From Microbulbifer agarilyticus (lineage in GTDB: Bacteria; Pseudomonadota; Gammaproteobacteria; Pseudomonadales; Cellvibrionaceae): a stretch of DNA of 64,000 nucleotides. Positions 34,715-44,826 of the stretch are shown here, piece by piece (within the stretch, counting starts at the first letter, position 1; every line of letters starts with the position of its first letter). The stretch spans positions 62,001-126,000 of the forward strand of contig NZ_JAHVKO010000002.1 in assembly GCF_019800665.1 (NCBI RefSeq), written 5' to 3'. The translations under genes were made by a program, and so were the position numbers. The notes under the pieces are model-generated. The model was not told the DNA's origin and searched no databases. It saw only the letters and a list, made by a program, of their open reading frames with translations.

Positions 34715-37561
34715 TCACTGCTCGGTAGGCAGCACCTGCACCGGGCCCAGGTCCAGCGCTTCGATATCCTCCTTGATCTTGTCGAGGTCGCCAACGATTA
34801 CCCAGGTAAACTGATCAGGCGCCAGATTGTCCTTGGCTGCCTGCACCACCTGCTCCTTGGTCAAGGTGCTGACACGCTGCGGGTAGTCCGCGATGTATTC
34901 CGGCGGCAAGCCTTTCTCGATCTGCCAGGCAATACTGGAAAGCAGCTGCCCTTTGGTCTGAAAACGCGCACTCTGCTTCAGAACCTCGTCATCTTTATAG
35001 TCATTCAGCTCGTTGTCTTCGATGGGGCGATCATTCAGATAAGCGTTGTATTCCTTCAAAATTTCTTGCATGGCCGCGGCGGTTTTATCTGTCTGTACCG
35101 GCGCAATGACAATATACGGGCGCTGCCCTTCCGCATCCATGGATACCGCCCGCGCGCCGTAGGACCAGTTTTTGTCTTCGCGCAGGTTCATATTGATACG
35201 GGAGGTAAATTTACCGGCAACCGCCGACGCCATTGCATCGAACGCTTCCGCGCCTTCCGGTTGCCAGGGCGGCATCAGCAGGCCCGCCATCACATAGCTT
35301 TGCTCTGCACCCGGGCGATCCAGCAGGAATATACGCGCACTGTCCGGGCGCTCGACGCTAGCAATGTCCAACGCTGGCAGCGGCTCTTTCGGCGCGCGCC
35401 ATTTGCCCAGAGTGTCGTTGAGCAGTTTTTCGATTTCATCTCTATCCACATCACCCACGATGGTCAGCTGCGCATTATCGGGACGTAGCCAGGTATCGTG
35501 ATAATTCACCAGATCATCGCGGGTAATGGAGGAGACGGCTTCCGGGGTACCGGAGCCGGTGAGCGGCGCACTGTAGGGGTGGTTCTCACCATACAGAAGC
35601 GGCGGCAGTTTGCGCATGGCCAGCCCCTGGGGCTGCGCCTCTTCCTGGCGAATCGAATCGAGCCAGTTGGATTTAACCCGGGTTAAGTCTTCCTCTGGAA
35701 ACTTGGGGTCGGTGATGACATCGCGAAACAATTCTAGGGATGGCTTTAGCTGCGACTTCAAAGCACTGAAACTGATGGTGTTGTAGTCCAGCCCGCTACC
35801 GGTGCCGATACTCGCCCCCAGCTCTTCCTGGCGGGCACTGAAGCCGAGACTATCGTAATCCCCTGCCCCCTCACTCAGCATACGCGCCACCACAGATGCG
35901 AGGCCCGGCTTATCACCATCTACGGAAGCGCCGCCGCGGTACTGCAGTTTCATAAATACCGCCGGCGTATCGTGACGCTCTGCCAGTACAACTTTAAGCC
36001 CATTCTTCAAGGTAAATTCTTGCTGCTTGGGCAGTTCTAGTTCGACATTTTTATCGATGGCGGGCAGTTGTGAGCGGTCGACATCGTGTGCCGACGCCTG
36101 GTATTTATCCTCCGGGGAAATAACCAGCGTGAAGTGCTCGGGCTTGAGCCACTTCTGTGCAGCGTCCTGCACATCGCTCACCGACACCTTGGCGTAATCT
36201 TCCAACCCATCGATGAGTGCAGCAGGGTCACCATAGTAAAATTCTGAACGCGCCAGGATATCGGTTTTACCACCGAAGCCACCTATTTTTTCCAGCCCTT
36301 TGACGACCGAGGCGAACTGGCTCTGTTTGATGCGGCGCAACTCATCCGCACTGACGCCATTGTCGGCGAACTGCCGCAACTCCTCGTTCAGCAGTTTTTC
36401 CACTTTCTCAACCGATTGCCCGGGTTTTACATCCACAGTAATAATGAGCTGCCCGGCAAGCTGGCGGCCGTAGTAATAGGCACTCACACTGGTGGCCACC
36501 TGCTCATCCCGCACCAGGCGGCGGTACAGCAGTGAGTTCTTGCGATTGGCCAGTAATGAGGTCATCAGGTCGAGCGCATCTTCGTCGGCACTGCCAATTG
36601 CCGGCACGTTCCAGACCTTGTAAATCCGGGTTTGTGGTACCCGATCGGTCATTTCCTTGCGCTTGTTGACCTGCGAGGGAAGCTCCCAGTGTTTTATCTC
36701 CGGCGGCACCGAAGTACTGGGAATATTGCCAAAGTACTTGCGCGCCATATCCATGGCTTGCGGCACGGTGATATCGCCGGCGATCACCAGAATGGCATTG
36801 GCGGGCTGGTAGTACTCGGAGAACCACTGTTTCACGTCTTCCAGGCTGGCATTGTCCAGGTCCTCCATGGAACCAATGGTGCTCCACGAATAGGGGTGAT
36901 CGGACGGGAACGTGCTGGCAGCGATGACATCAAACGCTTTACCGTAGGGTACATTTTCCCCCTGACGCTTCTCGTTCTTGACCACGCCCCGCTGCTCGTC
37001 GAGCTTTTCCTGGCTGATCGCGCCTTTAAAGTGCCCCATGCGATCGGACTCCATCCACATCGCCATATCCAGGGCACCGGTGGGAACCGTTTCAAAGTAA
37101 TTGGTGCGATCGTTGTTAGTGGTGCCATTCATATCCGTGGCACCAGAGCGCTGGAAGGGTTCGAAGTACTCGCCCGGATAGTTTTCCGAGCCGTTAAACA
37201 TCAGGTGCTCGAATAAGTGGGCAAAGCCGGTTTTACCCGGACTCTCATCTTTCGACCCCACCTTGTACCAGATATTGAGGGCCACCACCGGCGCCTTGTG
37301 ATCCTCGTGCACAATCACGGTTAGGCCGTTATCCAGGACCTCCTTGTGAAAAGGCAGATCGATCTCGGGGGCCCCCACATAGGCTTCGTTGCCGGTGGCA
37401 GCCGCTTTGCTGCTGGCGGCCGCTTTTTTATCGACCTGAAATGCCTTGTGCACATTCTCCTGGCCACCTTCCCCAGACTTTTGCCTGTCGCAACCGGTCA
37501 CCCCCAGGAAAAATATGGCGGTGAGTAGCGGAAAAATCACACGGGAAAATCGCATATCCAT
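34715..37561 (-). CDS. M16 family zinc metallopeptidase, lipoprotein
   Basis: A 948-residue two-half insulinase-type peptidase. A lipobox VTGC near residue 25 predicts membrane anchoring in the periplasm. The zinc motif HLFEH near 115 (inverted HxxEH, in TGFAHLFEHLMFNGSENYPG) is in the first half; the second half (from about 490) lacks it, as usual for the inactive partner domain. A Lys/Ala/Ser-rich stretch follows the anchor. The ATG at 37561 has AGGA about nine bases before it; TTG 37567 and ATG 37555 are alternatives. Likely digests small unfolded peptides in the periplasm. Confidence 0.93.
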   Translation of the reverse strand: MDMRFSRVIFPLLTAIFFLGVTGCDRQKSGEGGQENVHKAFQVDKKAAASSKAAATGNEAYVGAPEIDLPFHKEVLDNGLTVIVHEDHKAPVVALNIWYKVGSKDESPGKTGFAHLFEHLMFNGSENYPGEYFEPFQRSGATDMNGTTNNDRTNYFETVPTGALDMAMWMESDRMGHFKGAISQEKLDEQRGVVKNEKRQGENVPYGKAFDVIAASTFPSDHPYSWSTIGSMEDLDNASLEDVKQWFSEYYQPANAILVIAGDITVPQAMDMARKYFGNIPSTSVPPEIKHWELPSQVNKRKEMTDRVPQTRIYKVWNVPAIGSADEDALDLMTSLLANRKNSLLYRRLVRDEQVATSVSAYYYGRQLAGQLIITVDVKPGQSVEKVEKLLNEELRQFADNGVSADELRRIKQSQFASVVKGLEKIGGFGGKTDILARSEFYYGDPAALIDGLEDYAKVSVSDVQDAAQKWLKPEHFTLVISPEDKYQASAHDVDRSQLPAIDKNVELELPKQQEFTLKNGLKVVLAERHDTPAVFMKLQYRGGASVDGDKPGLASVVARMLSEGAGDYDSLGFSARQEELGASIGTGSGLDYNTISFSALKSQLKPSLELFRDVITDPKFPEEDLTRVKSNWLDSIRQEEAQPQGLAMRKLPPLLYGENHPYSAPLTGSGTPEAVSSITRDDLVNYHDTWLRPDNAQLTIVGDVDRDEIEKLLNDTLGKWRAPKEPLPALDIASVERPDSARIFLLDRPGAEQSYVMAGLLMPPWQPEGAEAFDAMASAVAGKFTSRINMNLREDKNWSYGARAVSMDAEGQRPYIVIAPVQTDKTAAAMQEILKEYNAYLNDRPIEDNELNDYKDDEVLKQSARFQTKGQLLSSIAWQIEKGLPPEYIADYPQRVSTLTKEQVVQAAKDNLAPDQFTWVIVGDLDKIKEDIEALDLGPVQVLPTEQ

Positions 37562-37722
37562 TGTCAATTATCCTGGTTCTGGCACTTGCCCGCTCACTTG
37601 ATGAACGGACACAGATTTTTTTGAGAAGGCGTAACGGGCGGAAGAGAGAGAATAGAGATTCGCGATACTGATCACGCCGCATGCATGACAGCCGCAAGGC
37701 CCGCGCGAGTATCAGTGTAGGC

Positions 37723-37747
37723 AAAAAAGCGGGCGCCGTAGCGCCCG
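37723..37747 (-). terminator. Rho-independent terminator after leucine dehydrogenase
   Basis: On the minus strand CGGGCGC, loop TACG, GCGCCCG, then C and six T. It lies about 75 bases after the leucine dehydrogenase stop. Confidence 0.8.
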
Positions 37748-37823
37748 AAGAATACCTCACAGAGAGACGATAAGTTCGCCAGAGGAATTAGGAGGAGCCG
37801 GGCGCTTAGGCCCGGAAAAAGAA

Positions 37824-38912
37824 TTAAGCAGCAGCGGAATCCGACTTGTTCAAGGCGTCTTCGTGACCGAAGCGCTCCTCGGCAACACGGTCTGCAATAT
37901 GCGCCGTGGTTTCGCCAGACTCTTCGGCGCGTTCGAAGACTTCGTGCATAGTGGTAGCAATGGTCTCGATATGCGCCTTCACCTGGTCAGCGTCATACTC
38001 GCCCTTCGCCTGTCCCATTTGCTGGTAATACACATCGATGATGCCACCTGCATTAATCACGTAATCCGGGGTGTAAAGAATGCCGCGCTCTTTCAACACC
38101 TGCGCGTGGCGCTCTTCCGCCAGCTGGTTGTTGGCCGCGCCGGCAATGGCGCCAACCTTGAGCCGCTCAATGGTCTTGTCATTCAGAATTGCACCCAGGG
38201 CACAGGGAGCAAACATGTCCACATCCAGATCGAAGATTTCATCCGCGCCGACCGCGGTCGCGCCAAGCTCATTCACCGCGCGATCAATGTTCTCTTGGAA
38301 GATATCGGTCACGAACAGCTCGGCACCGGCCTCTTTCAACAGCTTGGCCAGGCGGAAACCCACATTGCCCACGCCCTGAATAGATACCTTCATGCCATTC
38401 AGGTCTTCGCGACCCCAGCGATGTTGTGCCGCAGCCTTCAGACCGACAAATACGCCGTATGCGGTAGAGGGAGAAGGATCACCACCGTGTTCCTGGCCGG
38501 CAATCACTCCGGAAACAAATTCGCTGCGCTCACCAATGATCTTCATATCGGCGACGCTGGTACCGCTATCTTCCGCGGTAATGTAGCGGCCACCGAGGGT
38601 GTTCAGGAAGTCGCCCATTGCGTGCAGTAGCTCCGGAGTCTTCTGCTTGCGCGGGTCGCCAATAATCACGGACTTGCCACCGCCAAGCTTGAGCCCGGAC
38701 ATGGCAGATTTGTAGGTCATACCGCGGGAAAGGCGCAGAACATCGTTCAGGGCTTCTGCATCGTCCGCGTAGGGCCACATGCGGCAACCGCCCAGAGCTG
38801 GGCCAAGGTTGGTGTTATGTACCGCAATAATTGCCTTCAGGCCGCTTTTGGCGTCGTGGTAGAAAGCAACTTCTTCGTGGTTATCGTAGGCAGGGTGGGA
38901 AAAAACACTCAT
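37824..38912 (-). CDS. Leucine (branched-chain amino acid) dehydrogenase
   Basis: A 362-residue Glu/Leu/Phe/Val dehydrogenase that deaminates branched-chain amino acids to keto acids with NAD+. The substrate domain shows [14 protein letters not shown] near 37, the catalytic Lys segment [17 protein letters not shown] near 72, and [11 protein letters not shown] near 114. The NAD domain has the Rossmann motif [17 protein letters not shown] near 177. GGAG lies upstream of the ATG. The short length and the GGGKSVI loop match leucine rather than glutamate dehydrogenases. Single gene with its own terminator. Confidence 0.9.
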   Translation of the reverse strand: MSVFSHPAYDNHEEVAFYHDAKSGLKAIIAVHNTNLGPALGGCRMWPYADDAEALNDVLRLSRGMTYKSAMSGLKLGGGKSVIIGDPRKQKTPELLHAMGDFLNTLGGRYITAEDSGTSVADMKIIGERSEFVSGVIAGQEHGGDPSPSTAYGVFVGLKAAAQHRWGREDLNGMKVSIQGVGNVGFRLAKLLKEAGAELFVTDIFQENIDRAVNELGATAVGADEIFDLDVDMFAPCALGAILNDKTIERLKVGAIAGAANNQLAEERHAQVLKERGILYTPDYVINAGGIIDVYYQQMGQAKGEYDADQVKAHIETIATTMHEVFERAEESGETTAHIADRVAEERFGHEDALNKSDSAAA

Positions 38913-39272
38913 TTTCTTGCCTCTCCGGAGGTCGGATGTTCCACGGCGCCAGACACGGCCGATTTTGTCAGCTCAGTCCGCAACCGCGATTTATTGTAAG
39001 TCCCTTAGAATATATCCAGCAGGTGCAGATTTTCATTGCAATCTTTGCCAATCAAGACCATTCAGTATCACAACCATCACCAAATGCATCGTTTTTTAGG
39101 ATAGATCATTCTCCAGCAACTCAAACCCGCTGATGGTCACAAATTCATCTACTTTCATGAGCAAATTAGACGTTGTTCGCCATAGCGCAACTGGCCTGTA
39201 AAGCTTCGTCTGGTAGAATCCGCGCCCTACACTCCTTGCAGTCGATTTACCGAGATTTACAGAGACCTGGTT
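38913..39272. other. 360-base divergent gap between leucine dehydrogenase and rnb
   Basis: It holds both promoters. On the plus strand an extended -10 TGGTAGAAT (39211-39219) lies 54 bases before the rnb ATG. The AT-rich stretch from about 38990 to 39110 may hold the leucine dehydrogenase control sites. No gene is seen. Confidence 0.55.
39211..39219 (+). promoter_or_regulatory. Extended -10 element of rnb
   Basis: TGGTAGAAT fits the extended -10 pattern TGn followed by a TATAAT-like box. The -35 region is poor. Confidence 0.4.
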
Positions 39273-41222
39273 ATGCTCAACGCCGATGCCCTCAAACAGC
39301 TGTCCCAGCTGAAGTCCGATATCCGCTCCACTAAGGAATTTTCCGAAGGCCGCGTACGCGGCGCCAACGGTAAATTCGGCTTTGTGGTACTGGATGATGG
39401 GCGCGAGGCCTTCCTGCCCCCGGCCGAAATGGATCGGGTTTTCCCTGGCGATCGCGTCAAGGTGAGCCTGACCGAAGAAGATAAAGGCAAGCTGTCCGCA
39501 GAGCTGGATAGCCTGATCTCCACGGAATTGAAGTATCTGGTGGGTCAATACGTGCAGCGAGGCCAGGGTCATTTTATCCAGCCCAGCGAGCACGGGTTTT
39601 CGCGCTGGATCTTCTTGCCACCCAAAGGCCGCGGCAAGGCACAACCGGGGGAGTTCATCGCCTGCAGCATTTCCCGCCACCCTTTCAAAGACGGCAAGTC
39701 TCAGGCAAAGGTAGAAAGCGTAATCGGCAAGCCCGATATGGCCGGCATCGAGCACGCATTTGTGGTCGCCCAGCACCGCCTGTCCAACGCCTTCAGCAAA
39801 GGTGCGCTCGAACAGGCAGAAGCCATTCCCGCGCAGCTGGAAAGCATCAGCACAGACCGCAAGGATCTTTCAGAACTCGGCTTTGTCACCATCGATTCTG
39901 AAAGCACCCGCGATATGGACGATGCCATCGCGATTACGAAAACCGACGCAGGCTGGACCCTGCACATCGCCGTAGCTGACCCCTCCAGCCTGATTGAAGC
40001 CGGCAGCCCGCTAGACAAAGACGCGCTTGCACGGGCCAATAGTGTTTATCTCGCCGGCGAAACCCTGCCAATGTTGCCTGCAGGTTTGTGCGAGAACAGT
40101 TTCTCCCTACTGGAAGGTCAGCTGCGCCCTGCTCTGGTGATGCATATTGCGGTATCCGAAGACGGCGCGCTGAACGGTTTCGAGTACGAGTTTGCCGCGA
40201 TCCGCTCCCAACACAAGCTGAGCTATAGCCAGGTTGCCCAGTACATCGATGGCGATGCCGCTGCAGTGCCAGAAACCCAGCACCAGGCCCTTAGCGAACT
40301 GAACGCCCTCAGCAAAGCGCGTGCGCAGTACCGCTCCGGCCACTCCCTGGTAATGGAAGATCGTCCGGACTACGACCTGATTCTGAATGAAAAGCGCAAG
40401 ATCGAGCGCATAGAGAAGCAGGAACGCACTTCTGCCCAGCGCATGGTTGAAGAGGCCATGCTGGCCGCGAATATTTCGGCGGGCGACAAACTCGCTGAAC
40501 TCGGTGCCGGCTGCTTTTCCATCCACCTGGGTTTCCGCGACGAACGCATGACCGAGATCCGCGCCCTGCTGAAAGACGTAATGCCGGAGTACGCAGAGCA
40601 GGACCTGCACCAGCTCGACGTCTACCTCAAGCTGGTAAAAACCCTTGAAGCCGATGAGGATGCAGAGAAGAAGAATACGCTGGCGGTGCTCAAGCGCATG
40701 CTGCGCCCGGGCGAGCTGTCCGGCAATGCCGCCGCGCACCTCGGCCTGGGCATTGCTCACTACGCCACCGTGACCTCGCCGATCCGCAAGTTCAACGACC
40801 TGCACAACCACCGGGTACTGCGTGCCGCTGCCGATCAGCAAACCCTGCCAACCCTGGCCGACGAACATGGTGAAGCCTTGCAGCAGAGTGTCACCACTGG
40901 CCGCCAGGCAGACCGCGCCCTGCAACAGTGGCTGTACTGCCAGTATCTGGAAAACAAAATCGACCAGACCTTTACTGGCAAAATCACTCTGGTCAACGGT
41001 GCGGGTATCGGCGTACGCCTGGACGACAACGGCATCAATGGATTTGTGCGCTTTAACAGCAAAAAGAATCCATTCGACTTCGACGGCAAGCGCCTGCGCA
41101 TTACCCGCGGAGAAGAGCAGTTCCAGCTGGATCAAGAAGTGCGCGTAAAAGTGAGCGCCGTAGATACCGATAAACGACGCATTGCGTTCGAACTGGTTGC
41201 GGAAGCCGCGGCTAGCGAGTAA
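39273..41222 (+). CDS. rnb: Exoribonuclease II (VacB/RNase II family)
   Basis: A 649-residue 3'-5' exoribonuclease, close to the 644 residues of E. coli RNase II. The N-terminal OB-type domains (GRVRGANGKFGFVVLDD near 26) bind RNA. The RNB catalytic domain begins near 205 with the metal motif IDSESTRDMDDAIAI, carrying the four acidic residues, and contains HYATVTSPIRKFNDLHNHRVL near 500. A C-terminal S1 domain (about 560-645, GAGIGVRLDDNGINGFVRF) ends the protein. It degrades mRNA fragments. The ribosome site is weak. RNase R is longer, so rnb fits better. Confidence 0.88.
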   Translation: MLNADALKQLSQLKSDIRSTKEFSEGRVRGANGKFGFVVLDDGREAFLPPAEMDRVFPGDRVKVSLTEEDKGKLSAELDSLISTELKYLVGQYVQRGQGHFIQPSEHGFSRWIFLPPKGRGKAQPGEFIACSISRHPFKDGKSQAKVESVIGKPDMAGIEHAFVVAQHRLSNAFSKGALEQAEAIPAQLESISTDRKDLSELGFVTIDSESTRDMDDAIAITKTDAGWTLHIAVADPSSLIEAGSPLDKDALARANSVYLAGETLPMLPAGLCENSFSLLEGQLRPALVMHIAVSEDGALNGFEYEFAAIRSQHKLSYSQVAQYIDGDAAAVPETQHQALSELNALSKARAQYRSGHSLVMEDRPDYDLILNEKRKIERIEKQERTSAQRMVEEAMLAANISAGDKLAELGAGCFSIHLGFRDERMTEIRALLKDVMPEYAEQDLHQLDVYLKLVKTLEADEDAEKKNTLAVLKRMLRPGELSGNAAAHLGLGIAHYATVTSPIRKFNDLHNHRVLRAAADQQTLPTLADEHGEALQQSVTTGRQADRALQQWLYCQYLENKIDQTFTGKITLVNGAGIGVRLDDNGINGFVRFNSKKNPFDFDGKRLRITRGEEQFQLDQEVRVKVSAVDTDKRRIAFELVAEAAASE

Positions 41223-41381
41223 TTCCGAACCCGGCGTTTACGCGCAGGGCTGCAATACAAAAAAGACTAAACCTCCAACCGCGGGCCACAAGCTCGTGGG
41301 TGCTTTCGGCCCCACCCACCGGCCGTATCCTCTGGCCGCCTGTTCGCTTTGTATCAGGCGGTCTCACCACAAGGAAAACAC

Positions 41382-42851
41382 ATGTCGAGCATCGCTGAAC
41401 TGAACCCAACGCCCCTATGGAAACACTTCGCAAAGTTGTGCGAGATCCCGCGCCCGTCCAAGCATGAAGACCAGGTAGTGGCGTACATTGTCGATTTCGC
41501 GAAAGGTCGCGGGCTCGACGTCAAGCTAGATCAGGTCGGCAATGTAATCTTGAAGAAGCCCGCTACTCCGGGAATGGAAAATCGCAAAATTCTGGCGATG
41601 CAGAGCCACGTAGACATGGTGCCGCAGAAAAATGCCGACACCGAGCACGATTTCCTGACCGACTCCATCAAACCCTATGTGGATGGTGAATGGGTAACCG
41701 CAGAAGGCACTACCCTCGGCGCTGATAACGGCATCGGCGTGGCCGCGATTCTGGCATTAATGGAATCCACCGATATTCCGCATCCGCCGCTGGAAGCCCT
41801 GCTGACCATCGACGAGGAAGCGGGTATGACTGGCGCGAAACATCTGCAGCCAGGCCACTTTGAAGCGGACCTGTTGCTGAACCTCGATACCGAAGACGAA
41901 GGCGAGCTGTACGTGGGCTGTGCCGGCGGTGTCGATATCAATGTATCCCTGCCCTACACCGCAGAACCTCTACCCGCCGGCCATCAGGCGTTCAAACTGA
42001 GTGTACGCGGCCTGCGCGGCGGTCACTCCGGGCTAGATATCGACAAGGGACGAGGCAACGCCAATAAGATAGCCAACCGCATCATCGATGCCGCCCTGCA
42101 GCAAATTCCGGCACTGCGAATCGCCAGCCTCGATGGCGGCAGCCTGCGCAATGCGATTCCGCGCGAGTCGTTTTCCGTGATTACCGTGCCTGCGGAACAG
42201 GCGGCGCAGCTGCAGGAAATTTTCCAGCAGGCCACAGCAATCATCAAAGCGGAACTGGATAACGAAGCGAAATTGGATATCGCGCTGGAGACCACCGATG
42301 CACCGGCAAGTGTGTTGGATGCCGAAGCGCAGCTGAAGCTGATTCGTGCTATCCGCTGCTGCCCCAACGGCGTGGAGCGTATGAGCACTGCGCTCGAAGG
42401 CATTGCCGATACCTCCAACAACCTAGCGCGCGTCGTCACCGAAACCGAAAACGGCAACGCACAAGTGCGCATCCAGTGCCTGGTACGCAGCCTGTCAGAC
42501 AGCGCACGTGATGAGCACGGGCTGAATGTGGCTGCAGCCTTCCAGCTGGCCGGCGCCAATGCCCTACTGGAAAATGACTACCCCGGCTGGACCCCAAACA
42601 TGCAGTCGCCGCTGCTGGCGCTAATGAAGGATGTCTACAAGGATATGGAAGGTAGCGAGCCAGAGGTCAAAGTGATCCATGCCGGCCTCGAGTGCGGCCT
42701 GCTGGCCAAACCGTACCCTAACTGGGATATGGTTTCTTTCGGCCCCACCATTCGTCGCGCGCACTCGCCGGAAGAGCGCGTGCACATCCAGAGCGTGGCA
42801 AATTTCTGGGATTATTTTGTAAAGGTTGTTGGGGCAATTCCCAGCAACTAA
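41382..42851 (+). CDS. pepD: Aminoacyl-histidine dipeptidase (beta-Ala-His dipeptidase)
   Basis: A 489-residue M20-family zinc dipeptidase that cleaves carnosine-type and many other dipeptides. Zinc ligands: His in AMQSHVDMVPQ near 80, Asp in LGADNGIGVAA near 118, Glu pair in TIDEEAGMTGA near 147, and Asp in LNLDTEDEG near 173, with a final His in GPTIRRAHSPEERVH near 463. The lid domain (about 200-385) holds GLRGGHSGLDIDKGRGNAN. ATG 41382 has AAGGAAAAC upstream. A terminator follows. Confidence 0.93.
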   Translation: MSSIAELNPTPLWKHFAKLCEIPRPSKHEDQVVAYIVDFAKGRGLDVKLDQVGNVILKKPATPGMENRKILAMQSHVDMVPQKNADTEHDFLTDSIKPYVDGEWVTAEGTTLGADNGIGVAAILALMESTDIPHPPLEALLTIDEEAGMTGAKHLQPGHFEADLLLNLDTEDEGELYVGCAGGVDINVSLPYTAEPLPAGHQAFKLSVRGLRGGHSGLDIDKGRGNANKIANRIIDAALQQIPALRIASLDGGSLRNAIPRESFSVITVPAEQAAQLQEIFQQATAIIKAELDNEAKLDIALETTDAPASVLDAEAQLKLIRAIRCCPNGVERMSTALEGIADTSNNLARVVTETENGNAQVRIQCLVRSLSDSARDEHGLNVAAAFQLAGANALLENDYPGWTPNMQSPLLALMKDVYKDMEGSEPEVKVIHAGLECGLLAKPYPNWDMVSFGPTIRRAHSPEERVHIQSVANFWDYFVKVVGAIPSN

Positions 42852-42868
42852 ACAGATCATCTTGTGCG

Positions 42869-42899
42869 AAAAAGCCCGGCTTCAAACCCGGGCTTTTTT
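42869..42899 (+). terminator. Rho-independent terminator after pepD
   Basis: Five A, GCCCGG, an 8-base loop, CCGGGC, six T. It ends the pepD transcript. Confidence 0.9.
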
Positions 42900-42972
42900 G
42901 TATTCCCTACCCAGACAGGGGAAAATAGCGCGGCACGCTTCCCGCAACATCAAAAATAATCAGGAGCTTTCT

Positions 42973-43620
42973 ATGGCACAGTACGAGTGGTTGCTTTTTG
43001 ATCTGGACGGCACACTGAGTGATCCGGCGGTAGGCTTTGTAAACTGCATGAATCACGCATTGGTTTTCCACGACCAGGCACCGAGAGCGGCAGAAGAATT
43101 GACGCCCTACATTGGTCCTCCGCTGGAACACACGATCGGTAACCTCACGGGTAATACCAGCTATGCATTTGTCAGCTCCATGGTGGGCAAGTACCGGGAG
43201 CGCTATGGAGACACCGGCTACGCCGAAAACACCCTCTACCCAGGGGTGAACCAAATGCTGGAGACCCTGCGCGAAAACAAGAACGTTCGTCTCGGCGTTT
43301 GCACGTCCAAACGCGCCGACTTTGCCACTCGTATTCTCGAACAGTTCAACCTGTTGCCCTATTTTGAATTCGTCAGCGGCGGTGACGTAGGTATCGGGAA
43401 ATGGCAGCAACTGGAAAAGCTGCTGGCGGAAAACACCATTAGCCGCAACACACTAATGATCGGCGATCGTCACTTTGACCTGAACGCCGCGCACAAAAAT
43501 CACTTGAAGTCCGCGGGCGTACTCTGGGGCTATGGCTCCCGCGAAGAGCTGCAAGAGCATCAACCGGCTTACCTATTTGCGCGCCCGCAGGAAATTGGCG
43601 AGCAGTTTTGCCGAGCCTAG
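42973..43620 (+). CDS. HAD-like phosphatase (phosphoglycolate phosphatase-like)
   Basis: A 215-residue HAD hydrolase. Motif I DLDGTLSDP at about 10-18 supplies the nucleophile Asp and acid, motif II is CTSKRAD near 113, the motif III Lys is in GIGKWQQLEKL near 136, and motif IV is IGDRHFDLNAA near 160. A helical cap lies between residues 20 and 90. The pattern fits the Gph/PpaX-like group. ATG 42973 follows CAGGAG; the longer frame to 42826 runs into the pepD end. Substrate unknown. Confidence 0.85.
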   Translation: MAQYEWLLFDLDGTLSDPAVGFVNCMNHALVFHDQAPRAAEELTPYIGPPLEHTIGNLTGNTSYAFVSSMVGKYRERYGDTGYAENTLYPGVNQMLETLRENKNVRLGVCTSKRADFATRILEQFNLLPYFEFVSGGDVGIGKWQQLEKLLAENTISRNTLMIGDRHFDLNAAHKNHLKSAGVLWGYGSREELQEHQPAYLFARPQEIGEQFCRA

Positions 43621-43747
43621 TCATCTGAGGCTGGTGACCAGCAATCCTGCTTTGGCCAGCGCATCTGCTGGCCCCTTTTTGCCGGCTGACGCATAATGCC
43701 CGGCCGCTTTAAGCATACTGATTAAAATACAGCGAACGGCCTGATCT

Positions 43748-44740
43748 ATGTGGTTTAAGAACCTGCGCGTCTACCGCCTCACCCGAGAATTCACCCTGTC
43801 CGCGGAACAGCTCAACGAGATGCTGGAACCGGATACCTTCACCCCCTGCGGCAGCCAGGATATGGCGCGCTACGGCTGGGTACCCCCGCTGGGGCGTCAC
43901 GGCACCGAGCTGGTACACGCCGCCAATGGCTACCTGATGGTATGCGCCAAGAAACAGGAAAAAGTGATCCCTGCGGCCGTGGTCAACGAGAAGGTTGAAG
44001 AAATGGCGCTGGCTATTTCTGAAAAAGAGGCCCGCAGTGTGGGCCGCAAGGAACGGCAGAACCTGAAGGATGAAGTGCTGCTGGAAATGCGACCAAAAGC
44101 CTTCGCCCGTTCGCGCCTGCAGTTTGCCTACATTGATCCCAAGGATAACTGGATCGTGGTCAACGCATCTTCCGCGAAAGCGGCGGAAGAGCTGCTGGAA
44201 AACCTGCGCGAAGCCATCAGCAGCCTGTCGGTGGTGCCGGTAGCCGCAAAGAATATCCCTCAGCAGTCCATGACCCACTGGCTGACAGCACCTGAAGCAC
44301 CCACCAATTTCGAGTTTGGTCACGAGTGCGAGCTACGCGACCCGCAGGAGTCCGGCAGTGTCATCCGCTGTAAAAACCAGGACCTGTGCGCGGAGGAGAT
44401 CCATAACCATCTCGTCGCTGGGATGCAGGTGCACAAGCTGGGGCTGGTGTGGCGCGACGGTGTCGAACTGATGGTGGACGATCAGCTGGCGATTAAGCGC
44501 CTGAAATTCAGTGACGAGGTTACCGAAAAAGCTGACAACGTCGATGCGGATAATGCTGCTCAGCGTTTCGACATTGAATTCTCGGTTATGACCCTCGAAA
44601 TCTCTGCACTGCTGAAAGATTTGCTGGCCGCCTTTGGCGGGCTCAATACCGATACCGCCAACGTGGACGAAATCGTTGCCCGTGCCAGCCGCGAGGAACA
44701 CGACCGGCAGGTGAGCAGCGAAGTGGAAGAAGTCGTTTGA
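43748..44740 (+). CDS. rdgC: Recombination-associated protein RdgC
   Basis: A 330-residue DNA-binding protein that forms a ring around duplex DNA and restrains RecA in E. coli. Typical segments are MWFKNLRVYRLT at the N-terminus, GWVPPLGRHGTELVH near 42, EKVIPAAVVNEKVEEMALAI near 75, and the C-terminal FDIEFSVMTLEISALLKDLLAAFGG. Length and ends match the family. Single gene; no strong ribosome site is seen before the ATG. Confidence 0.95.
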   Translation: MWFKNLRVYRLTREFTLSAEQLNEMLEPDTFTPCGSQDMARYGWVPPLGRHGTELVHAANGYLMVCAKKQEKVIPAAVVNEKVEEMALAISEKEARSVGRKERQNLKDEVLLEMRPKAFARSRLQFAYIDPKDNWIVVNASSAKAAEELLENLREAISSLSVVPVAAKNIPQQSMTHWLTAPEAPTNFEFGHECELRDPQESGSVIRCKNQDLCAEEIHNHLVAGMQVHKLGLVWRDGVELMVDDQLAIKRLKFSDEVTEKADNVDADNAAQRFDIEFSVMTLEISALLKDLLAAFGGLNTDTANVDEIVARASREEHDRQVSSEVEEVV

Positions 44741-44770
44741 TGACTGTTTAGTTTCGCGTGTGAAAATGCG

Positions 44771-44823
44771 CCAATCCCGGTCTAGGCTGAACAGAACACC
44801 CTGTTTAATACCACCGGGATTGG
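44771..44823 (+). promoter_or_regulatory. 5' hairpin over the DUF4136 ribosome site
   Basis: CCAATCCCGGT (44771-44781) and ACCGGGATTGG (44813-44823) pair perfectly over 11 bp. Inside, AACAG and CTGTT form a second stem. The right arm ends three bases before the ATG at 44827 and contains the only G-rich ribosome-site candidate, so the fold would hide the start. It could instead be a DNA operator. Confidence 0.65.
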
Positions 44824-44826
44824 CCT

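Noticed and set aside
37791-37820. A hairpin CCGGGC/GCCCGG followed by AAAAA after leucine dehydrogenase as its terminator
   Set aside because: On the minus strand the T run precedes the stem, so it is in the wrong order; the stem at 37723-37747 fits instead.
39096-39776. A 226-codon minus-strand frame crossing the rnb start
   Set aside because: It overlaps the rnb promoter and coding region and shows no domain.
40107-41135. A 342-codon minus-strand frame inside rnb
   Set aside because: The plus-strand frame carries complete RNB and S1 domains; the antisense frame has no ribosome site or motif.
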